The notes under the pieces are model-generated. The model did not search any database. It had not been told where the DNA came from and saw only the letters and a list, made by a program, of their open reading frames with translations. This document shows, one piece after another, positions 34,819 through 47,440 of a DNA stretch of 64,000 nt (positions within the stretch are counted from its first letter, which is position 1; the number at the start of each line of letters is the position of its first letter). The stretch is from Amorphophallus konjac. Lineage: Eukaryota > Streptophyta > Magnoliopsida > Alismatales > Araceae. The translations under genes were made by a program, and so were the position numbers. Where the stretch lies: positions 156,198,331 to 156,262,330 of the forward strand of contig CM040118.1 in assembly GCA_022559845.1 (NCBI GenBank), in the 5' to 3' direction.

Positions 34819-36565
34819 AGTTGGCATAAAAAGACAAAACAAAATAAAAAAAATGATATATTAATGGAGGCGTCCAGGCCCCTGGACGCCTCCATAAAAA
34901 CAAAAATAAAAAATATATAATGCCAGCTTTGGCATAAAAAGACAAAACAAAAATAAAAATAATATATTTATGGAGGCGTCCAGGCCCCTGGACGCCTCCA
35001 TCAACTCCATCACGGGCGCCGCCTACCGAACGACGGTTTGTCGTGTGTGAAAAAAATCCAAATTGTGGAGACGTCCAGGCAGCTGGACACGCCCATTTCA
35101 AAATCACGAGGCGCCGCTCACAAAACCACGCGTTATGCCAAACCGCATGCGGCCGTCGGTGGGGTTCGGTGGACCTGTTTGAGGCGTCCGGGGCCCTGGA
35201 CGCCTCCACAAAAATATTCAAAAAAAATAAATAAAAATAGAATAAAATATTAGTTCGGCCCTGATGGAGGTGTCCAGGGTCCTGGACGCCTCCACCCTCC
35301 GGAGCCCTATAAATAGAGGCCCACCCCCTTAGTTCGGAGAGAGCTTCGAAGAGATCCGATAGGCTGCCGGAGCCCAGAGGCTACCGCAGTCATTTCTAAC
35401 CCGTGGGGTCTTTTGTAGGTGGAGGTTGTGCCGGCTTATCGGGTGCCCACGCTCGCGAGAGGAAGGTCGTCTTCATCCACCGCGCTTCCACGTCATCCCC
35501 ACGCTGCCAGAGCTCCGCCGGATCTCACCCTCGGCTCCTCCAATAAGCCTTTTCTTCCCCTTTTTTCTCCATAGTTCTTTACATTCATCATACTACATCC
35601 TCTATCTCCCTACATAAGGGTGCCGTCTCTCGCATACTTCTTGCATTCATCATCGCATTTTCCTCCTACTCGAGTCCGAGAGGGGTTTAAAACCACACCA
35701 ACCAGGTGTGTGTCAGGTCACGATCTCGTTACTTTTATTGCAAGGAATTGTTACTACACTGCCATTTTCTAATTCCGTTCGTTTATTGTCTACTGTTTTG
35801 CAAGGGTACCCAAGGAAAGCCCTCTCCGTCGGCCGGCCGAAGGGGGAGGAAGAAGCAACCCGCCATCTCCCGCTCTTGAGGTAGGCGCGATCACTTTCTT
35901 TATTTTGGGGTCTTTTGGCCCCCGACGATCACATCTTGTTCTCGAGGCCGCGGCGAGTCACTTCCCTAATGGCCATTTAAATTCCCGTTCTTATATTCTC
36001 TTTATATTCTGTTGTATTCTACTCATATTCTCGAGGCCGCGGCGAGTCACTTCCCCAATGGCCGTTTAAATTCCCGTTCTTATATGTTATATTCTTATCT
36101 ATTCATATTCTCGAGGCCGCGGCGAGTCACTTCCCCAATGGCCGTTTAAATTCCCGTTCTTATATGTTATATTCTTATCTATTCATATTCTCGAGGCCGC
36201 GGCGAGTCACTTCCCCAATGGCCGTTTAAATTCTCGCTCTTTATATTCTCCTTATATTCTGTTATATTCTTATCTGCTCATATTCTCGAGGCCGCGGCGA
36301 GTCACTTCCCCAATGGCCGTTTCAATTCTTGCTATTTAATTTCTGCACCATTCCCGTCCCCCCGAGGCCGCGGCGAGTCACTTCCCGCTATGGCCGTTTA
36401 ACCCCCATATCTTGCTATATTACATTTGTCCCGCTCGCCCCGCCGGAGCAATCTCCCGTGGTGACCCCTTCTCTTTTCTCTTATTTATGTGTTGCAGTAA
36501 ACAAAAAGAGGAGCCCGCGCGCTTCGCGTCCTCTTCGCTCCCCGAACCGCGTGACGTCGCTCACA
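34377..36565 (+). mobile_element. 3' LTR of the Tat-like element
   Basis: This 2189-base LTR repeats the 5' LTR feature by feature: seven palindromes (34635-35294), TATA (35309-35317) and six tandem units (about 35942-36405). It ends GTCGCTCACA before TSD TCAAT. The main length difference is a TA dinucleotide run at 34776-34815, shorter in the 5' copy (about 11240). Confidence 0.93.
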
Positions 36566-36570
36566 TCAAT
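36566..36570. repeat. Right target site duplication TCAAT
   Basis: It matches 10833-10837. The chromovirus protease-RT linker resumes immediately after it (EFPDVFPYDLPGL). Confidence 0.93.
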
Positions 36571-38105
36571 GAGTTCCCCGATGTCTTTCCATATGATTTA
36601 CCCGGTTTACCGCCCGAAAGGGAAGTAAACTTTTCTATTGAACTTATTCCGAGAGCAGCACCTATTTCAATAGCTCCTTACAGGATGTCCCCTACAGAAC
36701 TCAAAAAAATGAAGAAGTAACTTCAGGAGTTACTAGACAAGGGTTTCATTCGACCCAGCACATCCCCTTGGGGTGCGCCAGTTCTATTCGTCAGGAAGAA
36801 GGACGGATCTCTCAGGTTATGCATTGATTAACGGATGTTAAATCAACTCACTATCAAAAACAAATGTCCACTGCCGCGTACCAATGATTTATTCGACCAG
36901 ATCTTTGGTGCGGAATATTTCTCCAAGATAGACCTCATGTCTGGTTACCATAAACTTAGGATTAAGGATCAAGATATTTACAAAACTGATTTTCGGAGCA
37001 GATATGGGCACTATGAGTTCATTGTAATGTCGTTCGGGTTAACCAATGCCCCTACAACATTTATGCAACTTATGAATAATGTCTTCAGGCAATATCTTGA
37101 CCAATTTGTGGTCATCTTCATTGATGATGTCCTACTATATTCCAAGATCAAGGAAGAGCACGAAGAGCACCTAAGAATCACTTTGCAAACACTAAGAGAA
37201 CATCAACTCTACGCAAAGCTTAGCAAGTGCGAGTTCTGGCTAAAGGAGATCTCTTTCCTTGACCATATTATTTCAAAAGAAGGTATCGCTGTGGATCCTT
37301 CTAAAGTAGAAGCTATCAAAAACTCGAGCCGACCAACGATCGTATCCGAAGGCAGGAGTTTTATCGGTCTGGCTGGTTATTATAGGAGATTTATCAACAA
37401 TTTCTCAAAGATCGTTGTCCCTTTGACTAGGCTTACAAGAAAGGTGAATCCCTTTCTATGGTTGAAGGACTGCAAGGTGAGTTTTCAAACTCTGAAGGAT
37501 CATCTCACTACTGCTCCTATACTTGCACTACCTATCGAAGGTGGTGGATTTGAAGTCTACACAGATGCATCTGGCATTGGCCTTGGTTGCGTCCTTATGC
37601 AACATGGCAAGGTGATCTGTTATGCCTCTAGGCAATTGAAGCATCATGAAGAGAACTACCCCGTGCATGATCTGGAATTGGCTGCTGTTATATTCACCTT
37701 GAAAATCTGGCGACATTACCTTTGTGGTGAGAAGTTCACTATATTCTCGGACCACAAAAGTCTGAAATATCTCTTCACCCAAAAGGAATTGAATATGAGG
37801 CAACGAAGATGGCAAGAGTACCTGAAGGACTTCGACTTCTCTATCCAATATCACCCCGGCAAAGCAAATGTTGTAGCTGATGCTCTCAGTAGCAGACCGT
37901 TGGCAACTCTAGCAAGCCTCAAGAAAGGTACGACCTATCTTATAGAAGATTTTACAAATTTGAATCTAGATGTAGATATAGAAGAAGAAATTAGTATTAT
38001 TGCCAATATCTGGTCGCAACCTACATTAATTGAAGACCTAGTCAAGTTGCAAGATAATGACCCCATATTAATGGAGATCAAAGTTAATATTGATCAACGG
38101 TTATA
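36571..38105 (+). pseudogene. Chromovirus RT and RNase H, copy 2 (right part)
   Basis: It continues the polyprotein broken at 10837. Stops lie at 36718 (after TELKKMKK) and near 36828 (CIDY followed by stop). From 36835 to the TAA at 38104 it is open, covering RT with [10 protein letters not shown] (about 37118-37145), RNase H with YTDASG (about 37557) and the tether ([15 protein letters not shown]). It is the best-preserved enzyme part of the chromovirus array. Confidence 0.88.
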
Positions 38106-39480
38106 ATTTTCTATCTCAATCGATGGAAGGCTATTATTCAAAGATCGGATCTGTGTGTCGGATCATGCCGACACTAAGAAGCTGATCATGGAAGAAGCTC
38201 ATAAGTCAAAGTATGCTATTCACCCTGGTGCTACCAAGATGTACCAAGATTTAAAGAAAAATTTTTGTTGGCCCAACATGAAGAGAGAGATCGCGGACTT
38301 TGTATCATGCTGCCTCACTTGTCAGCAAGTTAAGGTAGAACATCTAAAGCCCGTTGGTAAACTACATCCCTTAGAGATTCCCGAATGAAAGTGGGAGAGT
38401 ATAGAGATGGATTTCATCATGGGTTTGCCTAAGACAAGAGGTGGACATGATGGTATATAGGTGATCATAGATCGATTGACTAAATATGCACACTTCCTAC
38501 CAATCAAAAGTCGATGTTCTGTGAATATATTAGTAGCATTATATATGAAGGAAATTATCAAGTAACACGGTGTCCCTATTACAATTATTTCAGATCGAGA
38601 CCCTCGATTCACATCACAATTTTGGAAGGGTCTACAACATTCATTAGGGACCCGACTTAATTTTAGCATTGTTTTTCATCCACAAACATATGAACAAACC
38701 GAGAGAACAAATCAGGTGGTAAAAGATATGCTCAAGGCATGTGTTATTGATTTTGGTGGGAGTTGGCACGATCATTTACCTCTAGTAGAATTTACCTACA
38801 ACAATAGCTATCAAGCTAGTATTCAAATGGCACCATTCGAGGCATTATGTGGAAGAAGTTGTCGCTCACCTATCTGCAGGAATGAAGTTAGGGAAAGATA
38901 ACTTCTAGGCCCAGAAATCATCAGGGATACTACCGAGAAGGTGAAACTTATTCAAGAAAGACTCCATATGGCTCAAAATATGCAAAAATCGTATGCTGAC
39001 AATAGAAGGCGAGATCTGAAATTCCAAGTGGGAGACCATGTGTTTCTCAAGATTTCTCCAGGTAGAGGTATTCGAAGGTTCGGCATTAAGGCAAGCTCAC
39101 TCTGAGATTTATCAGTCCTTTTGAAATTCTTGGAAGGGTTGGGGAGGTTGTATATCGGATTGCTTTGCCCCCTCAATTAGCTGGAGTCCATGACGTATTT
39201 CATGTTTATATTCTCAAGAGGTACGTATATGTCCCTTTCCATGTTATAAGTCATGACGACTTGGTGATTCAACAGGATATGACATACGAGCAAAAGTCAA
39301 TCAAAATAATCGATCATGAAGTACGTTAGCTTCGAAACAAAACTATTGTCATGGTAAAAGTCCGATGGAATAAGAATACTGATCAAGAGGCGACATGGGA
39401 AACTAAAGAAGCTATGCGCAAGAGATTCCCGAAATTATTTGATTCTAAGTATACTTTCCACAAAACCCATGTAATGAATT
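38106..39480 (+). pseudogene. Chromovirus integrase with decayed chromodomain, copy 2
   Basis: The zinc segment (38155-38340) is open. The core contains [15 protein letters not shown] and EQTERTN, so the DDE glutamate is kept, unlike copy 1. Several stops (for example in PE/KWES, GI/VIID and IK/HGV) and a frameshift near 39090 break it. The end (39351-39450) has a chromodomain-like VKVRWN...ATWETKE. The polypurine tract AGTGGGGGAGGG (39501-39512) precedes the LTR. Confidence 0.82.
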
Positions 39481-39512
39481 TGGGGACCAAATTCTTCTTA
39501 AGTGGGGGAGGG

Positions 39513-42500
39513 TGTAACGCCGAGGAATTTTCTAGGAATTTTTCGAAGGGTAAATAAAATTATTAAGCATTTAAAAGGCTAATTAGGATAATTAAATAAA
39601 TTATGGGTTAATTCAATCAATTTAGAGGCCCTATATTAACCAAAGGGCTAAGCCCAATTTAAATACGCCCAATAATCCGACCCTAAAGCTTTTTGGCCCA
39701 ATCCCATTACTAGAAACATAATTTGGGCAATTTATACATTTAAATGGGATAAATAGGATAATTAAAGGGATAAATAGGGGATAATTATAAAATTCAGAAA
39801 TTTCAGATTAAATGCCAGCATGCGGTCTATCGCACGACCACGTTCTCATGATAGCAGTTCCAAGGAGACCGCTACCATGTTCCGAAAACATGTGTTGAAG
39901 AAACGTGGAAAATTAGGATTTTTCCCATCCTAATCCCTATGGTTCGATGCTATATGGCTTCGAAACCTAGTTTAGGACACTTGGGGATCAAACCTACCCC
40001 AAATTAGGATTTCTAATCGATCTAATCCTCAAACCTTAGCCAAATTCTATAAATAGTGTCCAAGATCGACCTGCGCGAACCCTTACTTTGGCTCACGTTG
40101 TTCGATGATAAGGCATGGGTATTTTATGTTGGTCCTTTAGACTTTATTATTCCCATTAGTATTATCTAACCCTCTGTAAAATTTCATGCTAGGAGGTCAA
40201 GCATCCAAAGAGTTAGGAGGATTAGAAGTCGCTGTTTCTACGCAGACTGTGCAGGAATGGACGCATTTGGCTGGTGAAGATCGGGAGTTTGGGGACCCAA
40301 ATCGAGCTGTTTTCAAGTTCGTCCTTTAGAATTATTTGTTCCCCTTTATGTCTTCTTACTTCCCTCCAAATCTCGTGAATTTCGGTCAAGAGGTGAAGGA
40401 GATAGAAGGGCATGAATTTACTATTTCTACGTAGGACGAGTAGGAACCAACACCATCTTCTAGTCAGAAATTTGAACTCTAGGAACGTTCCCAGAGGTAG
40501 GTTATCTCATGAACGGCTTAAACATTAAGTTAGGATTAAAAGCCCTCTGATTTTGCTTGATTTCATGCTTTGTACGTTGTGAATTTCATGTTTTCCCATG
40601 ACTACGCAATCAGATTTTTCATACCATGTTAGCCCTGCACCTTTTAATTAAAGATAAGAATTTTGGCATGATCCATATCTTTCCATGCACCCTCTTCATT
40701 CTAAACTCTTACATGTTATCCATCTTTTCTCCATGCATTTCATGCATTTATTGCCCTAGGATAGGCCTTGCATACATCAATTACCTTATGTTTGTTACAG
40801 GCTGAAGGCGGTTCTTTAGGAACCGCTACCATCAATATGCGGTTCTAGACTGACCGCTTCTTCATGAAGGTGATTCCTTACTGACCGTTTTCTCCTTTCT
40901 ATTTTCTGCACCCTGTTAACCCTAAACAGAACGCAGAAAAGCCTTATTATACATATGTGAAGCCTAAGTTATATATTAGGTCCAATTCCTAGTTATGACC
41001 TTGCATTCGTGATTTTGGTTGTATTGTGTATCAACCATGCTAGATTTCATGTCCTTCATGCTTTATAAATTTATTTTAATCTTATGTTAATTTCATGCCA
41101 AAATCATGTAGTCTTGTATTAAAGTTATTTTCATGTGGTTATGGAACTTGTTTATGGATGATTTGATCGTCGTTTCTACATGATTGACTCTTATCTCTAG
41201 TCTTTCTTAAGTACATAGCACGTATCCCGGTACGATGCTATTAGTTACACTTGCACGTCATAGGAACATCTCTTGGACTTGTGATCCTCTCCGTTGGATA
41301 TTCCTTCCACCAGACTAGGTGATCTTGTTTCAAGGCCTCCGTAAGTCTCCGTGAGCCTGGGATTCCCACTAGGACGCCGAACGGGTTGTACCCTAAAAGC
41401 CCAATGGACTAGAAATCACTTATGTTAGCGACGTTTTTTTTTCCTGTACCCTGGCTAGTTACGGCCATCAGGCGACCGCCACTGTCAAGTAGCGGCCTTC
41501 CCATGACCGCATTATGCCAGATTACTCTACTGCGTCGACCCTTCCTGTTCTGCATCGACTATCTCTATAATCGCAGACTGAATCTTGACCGCGTTAATTA
41601 ATTATCGCGACCTTGAAGACCGTCGCGTTATCTAATTTCTGTCCAACCCGAGGTCTGACCCAACGGTTGAACTTATTCTATTCGCAAGTGATCCTCTGAT
41701 TATCTAGAACCCAGAAACCTTATTCAATACGTTATTAAGGAATTATGGAAAGTAATGAATATATTGTTATGCTACCGGATTACTTCCGTGGCGTGACCTT
41801 ATCATTAATTCAACCTTGAGCTCTCATGAATCATTTTGGTGCATTCTCACCTTGATATTGTTATCATAAAACTATTTTTTGAACTTTACATTATTGGCCT
41901 ACTTTATTATTTCTCGTGGAAGTAGCTTGATTTATAACTTGAAGATGCAAGAGCTGGCACGGACAGTGTCCATGGGCTCGACACTAGCGCCCTCGGTAGA
42001 TAGTCAGAAACATGTTGTAAACCATAGGGTATGATGAACACTGGCGTCGCATTGCACCGGGAGTACTTTTTTTATAAACTGGTGAAAACCACGAGACTCA
42101 TCATGAAATTATACATTCTTGTTACATGACTTTCTAATGCATAGCCTTTATGGTTATGAAAAGTACATTCTCATTATATGCAAATACATTCTCGTTACAT
42201 GAAAGGCCACTTTATATTCTTGCTTGATCATGCTCTCATTCTACATGAACATTCATATCTCTATACATATTCTTGTGTTTTGTGGTTATTCTGGTTATTC
42301 GCATGTTTTATCGTATTTTCATTTATCTTACCTTCTAGGGCTAAATTATTTATTACTTAAATTATGGCATCATGTTGATACGAAGATACCTACTGGGCAA
42401 GTGTGCTCATTCCCTACTTTTCCAATATTTTCAAGAAATTCTAGCAAGGAGTCGGACTACTCAAGTGACGAGTCTAAGAGCGATTAAAGATCGAGAGAAG

Positions 42501-42772
42501 ACATAGATATGAGTCCATATGATTAAGCATGAGTCAATTATGTAATTTTCTCTTTTATTTGAGGCTAGTGTTTAAAAGAGTCAAGTCAAGAATCAGATTG
42601 TAAACCTTTGATTATTATTATTCAATAAAGTGAAGTTTTGAGTATATGACCTTGTGTATTCATCTTTTATGTGTGAATGTGTTGCGCTCTGATTGTCTTG
42701 CTAGCGTGAGGCTTACCATGATGGCTGTTCATATTCCCGAACTACTTCCGCTGCATATCTCGGGGCGTGACA
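39513..42772 (+). mobile_element. 3' LTR of the chromovirus array
   Basis: This 3260-base LTR starts TGTAACGCC and ends CGGGGCGTGACA. It is the reference for the other two LTRs. It directly abuts copia RT sequence at 42773, so the array inserted into a copia element. Apart from short GGCGGTTC repeats (about 40805-40870) and LTR-shadow frames it holds no coding sequence. Confidence 0.9.
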
Positions 42773-42913
42773 CATTCAGAAAAGCTCTTTTCACATCCAT
42801 TTGATATAGTTTTATGCCTAGAGAACATGCGAATGTTAACAAAATTCTAATGGCTTCTAGTCTTGTTATAGAGGCATATGATTCTTCAAAATCAATTCCA
42901 ATTTCCTAATTAT
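42773..42913 (-). pseudogene. Copia (Sirevirus-like) RT fragment
   Basis: Read on the minus strand this encodes [19 protein letters not shown] and [13 protein letters not shown], the start of a Ty1/copia reverse transcriptase, with one stop before the first segment. It is truncated at 42772 by the chromovirus LTR and at 42914 by the CACTA element. The upstream part of the same RT resumes at 52979 (KNKARLVAKGY). Confidence 0.85.
42911..42913. repeat. CACTA target duplication TAT, left
   Basis: TAT precedes CACTACCAGAAAA and recurs at 52976-52978 after TTTTAGTG. Three-base duplications are standard for CACTA elements. Confidence 0.85.
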
Positions 42914-42929
42914 CACTACCAGAAAAGGC

Positions 42930-43475
42930 GGTATTTCAGACGGCCAATTTCCGTCTAAAATTCCGTGGGAAGACACTTTTGTAACGGATTTCAGACGAAT
43001 ATCGGACGGAAATAGGCCGTCTCATATTCTTGGTTACAAATTTCGGACATATTTAATTTCGGTCACAAATTCCATCTCGAATTTCACATGGAAATATTTT
43101 CGTGTGAAATATCATCTGAAAATATAATTTTTGGACAGAATTAATTCAGTCACAAATATCGTCTGAAATTTTACACGGAAAGTTTTCCGTGTGAAATACC
43201 GTCTGAAATTATGTCCGTCTGAAATTTCCTACGGAAGATTTTCCGTGTGAAATAGACGTCTGAAATGTTAGATGTACGATCTCATACGGCATATTACCGT
43301 CCCTATTTCCATTTCAAAATTCAGACGGCTCCGTCTGAATTCCGTCTGGGATTTCAGACGGACAAGGTATGTTCAGACGAATATGCAACGGTATTTGGGA
43401 TTGTACGTTCAGACGGCGAAACGGTCATCCGTAATTCCGTCTGAAATTTCAGACGGATCCGTGTGTAAATCCGTC
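42930..43475. repeat. CACTA left subterminal repeats
   Basis: Short motifs of the type TTCAGACGG / CCGTCTGAAAT occur every ~20-60 bases in both orientations. Such clusters are the binding sites for the element-encoded DNA-binding protein in En/Spm transposons. 43476-43912 then holds A/T-rich sequence without a gene. Confidence 0.8.
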
Positions 43476-43912
43476 CAAAAATTTTTCATTAATTTTTTTA
43501 AAAAATACAAAATTGTTTTAAAAAACCTGTTTAAATTACATCAAATATAAATTAAACTAATAAGAAACGTACTGAAAACAAATCAAACTAATAAGAAACG
43601 TACTGAAAAGAAAACACATAATAAGAAACTCAACACGAATCCCCTGCTGATCAAATATCGTCCATCGTCTATATCCTCCTCCCTGCCCTGCTCATCTCAT
43701 TTGCCGCCGCCCGCAGAAGGATCCTCCTACATTAAAAAAATAATAACATTTATTCATAGATAAAAAAATTAGTGCGAAGATAAATTAAATATTTTATTAC
43801 ATTGCATAAATCGAAATCAAACATAATATCAAATCGATAACCGCATAGATTTTATAGACCCCAACAAACCTAGTTGTCATCAGTATTTTAAATAAATTAC
43901 ATTTAGAGACTG

Positions 43913-46440
43913 CACTTTTGAGCGCAGGGCCCAAACCGGGTATCCGATTTGGATTCCGTCAGTTCTCACAAGTCACTTTTATCTCCCAGATCTTGTTGGA
44001 ACCATCGACATGCCGATCAGACCGGTATTTCAGATTTTAGACCCCCGGACCCCGACTTCTTTAATTTTAAACTCAATATATTTATAAAATACACTTTTGA
44101 GCGTCGGCCCCAAACCAGATATCCGATTTGGATTCCGTCAGTTCTGACAAGTCACTTTCATCTCCCAAGTCCTGTTGGAACAATCGACACGCCGATCGGA
44201 CTGGTATTTCAAGTTTTAGACCCCCGAACCCGATGTCTTTAAATTTAAACTAAGTGCATTTACAAAATGCACTTTTGAGCGCTGGGCCCAAACCGGGTAT
44301 CCGATTTAGATTCCGTCAATTCTCACAAGTCACTTTTATCTCCCAGGTCCTGTTGGAACAATTGAAATGCTGATCGGACTGGTATTTCAGATTTTAGACC
44401 CCCGGACCCTGACTTCTTTAATTTTAAACTAAGTGTATTTACAAAATACACTTTTGAGCGTCGGCCCCAAACCAGATATCCGATTTGGATTCCGTCAGTT
44501 CTGACAAGTCACTTTCATCTCCAAGGTCCTATTGGAATGATCGACACGTCGATCAGACATGTATTTCGGATTTTAGACCCCCCAACCCCTACTTATCGAT
44601 TTTTTAAATCAATTACATTTAGAGAATGCACTTTTGACCGTCGGGCCCAAACCAGATATCTGATTTGGATTCCGTCAGTGCTGACAAGTCACTTTCATCT
44701 CCCAGGTCTTGTTGGAACGATCGGCATGCCGATCAAACCGGTATTTCAGGTTTTAGACCCCCAAAACCGACTTCTTTAAATTTAAACTAAGTGCATTTAC
44801 AAAATGCACTTTTGAGCGCTGGGCCCAAACCGGGTATCCGATTTGGATTCCGCCAGTTCTCACAAGTCACTTTTATCTCGCAGGTCCTGTTGGAACAATC
44901 GGCATGCCGATCAGACCGGTATTTCAGTTCTTAGACCCCTGGACCCCGACTTCTTTAATTTTAAACTAAGTGTATTTACAAAATGCACTTTTGGGCGTCG
45001 ACCCCAAACAAGATATCCGATTTGGATTCTGTCAGTTCTGACAAGTCACTTTCATCTCCCAAGTCCTGTTGGAATGATCGGCACGCCGATCAGATTGGTA
45101 TTTCAGGTTTTAGATCCTCGAACCTGACTTCTTTAAATTTAAACTAAGTGCATTTACAAAATACACTTTTGAGCGCTAGGCCCAAACCGGGTATCTAATT
45201 TAGATTTCGTCAGTTCTCACAATTCACTTTTATCTCCCAGGTCCTGTTGGAACAATCGGCACGCCGATCAGACCGGTATTTCAGATTTTATGCCCCCGGA
45301 CCCCGACTTCTTTACTTTTAAACTAAGTGTATTTACAAAATACACTTTTGGGCGTCGACCCCAAACCAGATATCCAATTTGGATTATGTCAGTTCTGACA
45401 AGTCACTTTCATCTCCAAGGTCCTGTTGGAATGATCGATATGATGATCAGACCGGTATTTCAGATTTTAGACCCCCGAACTCGACTTCTTTAAATTTAAA
45501 CTAAGTGTATTTACAAAATGCACTTTTGAGCGCTGGGCCCAAACCGGGTATCCGATTAGGATTCTGCCTGTTCTCACAAGTCACTTTTATCTCCTAAGTC
45601 ATGTTGGAACAATCGGCACGCCGATCAGACTGGTATTTCAGATTTTAGACCCCCAGACCCCAACTTCTTTAATTTTAAACTAAGTGTATTTACAAAATGC
45701 ACTTTTGAGCGTCGGCCCCAAACTAGATATCCGATTTTGATTCCGTCAATTCTGACAAGTCACTTTCATCTCCCAAGTCCTGTTGGAATGATCGGCACAT
45801 CGATCAGACCGGTATTTCAAGTTTTAGACCCCCAAACCCAACTTCTTTAAATTTAAACTAAGCGCATTTAAAAAATTCACTTTTGAGCGCTGGGCCCAAA
45901 CCGGGTATCCGATTTTGATTCCGTCAGTTCTCACAAGTCACTTTTATTTCCCAGGTCTTGTTGGAACAATCGGCACGCCGATCAGACCGGTATTTCAGAT
46001 TTTAGACCCCCGGACCCCGTCTTTTTTAATTTTAAACTAAGTGTTTTTATAAAATACACTTTTGAGCGTCGGGCCCAAACCAGATATCCGATTTAGATTC
46101 GTCAGTTCTGACAAGTCACTTTCATCTCCCATGTCCTGTTGGAACGATCGGCACACCGATCAGACTGGTATTTTAGATTTTAGACTCCCGAAACCCCGAA
46201 TTAAATGACCTCTTCTAAACTAAGTTAGTTTTGAAAATACACTTAGTTTTGAATTGAGTTATTTGAGCGTCAGAGTCAAACCGGATATCCGATTTAGAAT
46301 CCGTCTGCTGACTCAGCTCTCACAACTAACGTCTACCTCGATTGTTGTGTTAGAATGATTGGCATGCCGATCATGCCAGTATTTTATATTTTGGACCCCC
46401 GAACCCCGAATTTTCCCAATTCTTCTAAACCAAGTTACTT
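43913..46440. repeat. Tandem satellite-like array, ~178-bp units, dimeric
   Basis: CACTTTTG marks unit starts at 43913, 44092, 44270, 44449, 44629, 44807, 44986, 45164, 45343, 45521, 45700, 45878 and 46057, with spacing 178-180. A diverged 14th unit ends near 46440. Two variants largely alternate: GCTGGGCCCAAACCGGGTAT with CTCACAAGTC, and TCGGCCCCAAACCAGATAT with CTGACAAGTC. The true repeat is therefore a ~357-bp dimer. Open frames across it are repeat translations. Confidence 0.92.
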
Positions 46441-46464
46441 TTGAAAACTAATATAGTTTTGAAA

Positions 46465-47440
46465 TTAATTATAAATATAATTTTTGAGTAATTCTGTCAA
46501 AATGAAAACATAATAAACACGAACCTGATGGGCCTGTGCCGTGGTGGTGGTGGATCCATGAGGGAGAATTCCCGCCTGGGAGAGGAGGCCACTGATTGCC
46601 TGCAACATGGTGGCCTGCTGGCTAGACATCTCCTCTCGCATCTGCGGCATCTGCTACTTCAAATCAGAAATCTCCACTCGGAGGATGTCTCTGACGTCGC
46701 TGGCAGGAGTATTGGGGGTGTGCGGAGGTATACTGAAAGCACTGCTACTGGTTTGGGCAGCGCTTGAACTCGCACATGATGATATCACCGTGCTAGAGTC
46801 CAGGCTCTCCCCAAAACCATATAGCCTGCCTTTCTTTGGTACGCCAGCTGCTGCCACCCATTCAACCGAATCGAACTCCGGCTACTGTGTGTCTCCCTCC
46901 CCGTACTTCTCTATCACAGCTCTGCTATATGTTTCCTACAAATTGAATAGCTTGACTAGTCAATTTCATATGAATCAATCCGATTTAAATAAACGGTAGA
47001 AGTTGCATATGTAGATAAACTTACCACTACTGAGTGAGCTCTCTCACTCACAAATTGATTTGTCCCCTTCTTTTTATGTGTTTGATCGAACACCTCGAGG
47101 AACTACGGAGCTCGATTAACTCCATAGCCTATTATATAATTCATAGTAAGAAAACATCATATATATTAACAAAATGTAAGAAGATAAATTGAAACATTAC
47201 TTACCATTTTTGTTTATGAGCCGCGAAAGAGATGCACCCACTCGTATGCAAATTTGCGCCCAGTTTTGATGCCCTGTTTGCTTTCGCTTTTTGAGACTTT
47301 TCTATCCAGTTGGGGTCAACAAATTTGTCACATGCAATGTCCCAATCCTCCTTCCTCATCCATAGAGGGCGGTGCTCCTTCCACAGCTCTCGGTCTTCAC
47401 TCCCACCGATGGCAATCAAACCAGCATGCTTTCCTACCAT
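46465..47440 (-). pseudogene. CACTA second transposase-type protein (Transposase_24-like)
   Basis: The minus-strand exon 47440-47201 reads RPLWMRKEDWDIACDKFVDP and KANRASKLGANLHTSG, ending in SFAAHKQKW. This pattern is typical of plant En/Spm Ptta/Transposase_24 proteins. A likely second exon (about 46857-46465) has SIPPHTPNTPASDV and a coiled-coil-like tail (QMREEMSSQQATMLQAISGL), separated by an A/T-rich intron. The N-terminal part is missing: the exon follows directly on a cut TNP2 gene at about 47400. It would bind subterminal repeats if intact. Confidence 0.65.

Larger units (their letters stand above)
10838..36565 (+). mobile_element. Complete Tat/Ogre-like Ty3/gypsy retrotransposon, 25.7 kb
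   Basis: Two LTRs (10838-13002 and 34377-36565) bound gag-protease, RT, two RNase H domains and integrase. A further ~12.6 kb holds minus-strand genes. The TSD is TCAAT. Tat assignment rests on the order RT-RNH-second RNH-integrase with an intact extra RNase H, the CX2HX4HX4C gag motif and the very large size. The LTRs look nearly identical by eye except for a longer TA run in the 3' copy (34776-34815), so insertion was relatively recent. Gag-pol has at least six disruptions. Family members with antisense open frames before the 3' LTR are known in the Tat lineage; four units in one element is more than I would expect. Confidence 0.93.

Noticed and set aside
34671..35221. Open frames with Tyr/Ile repeats in the 3' LTR
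   Set aside because: They come from a TA dinucleotide run plus palindromes, not from a gene.
43913..46440. Open frames of 67-97 codons across the tandem array
   Set aside because: They repeat with the satellite period and show no domain.
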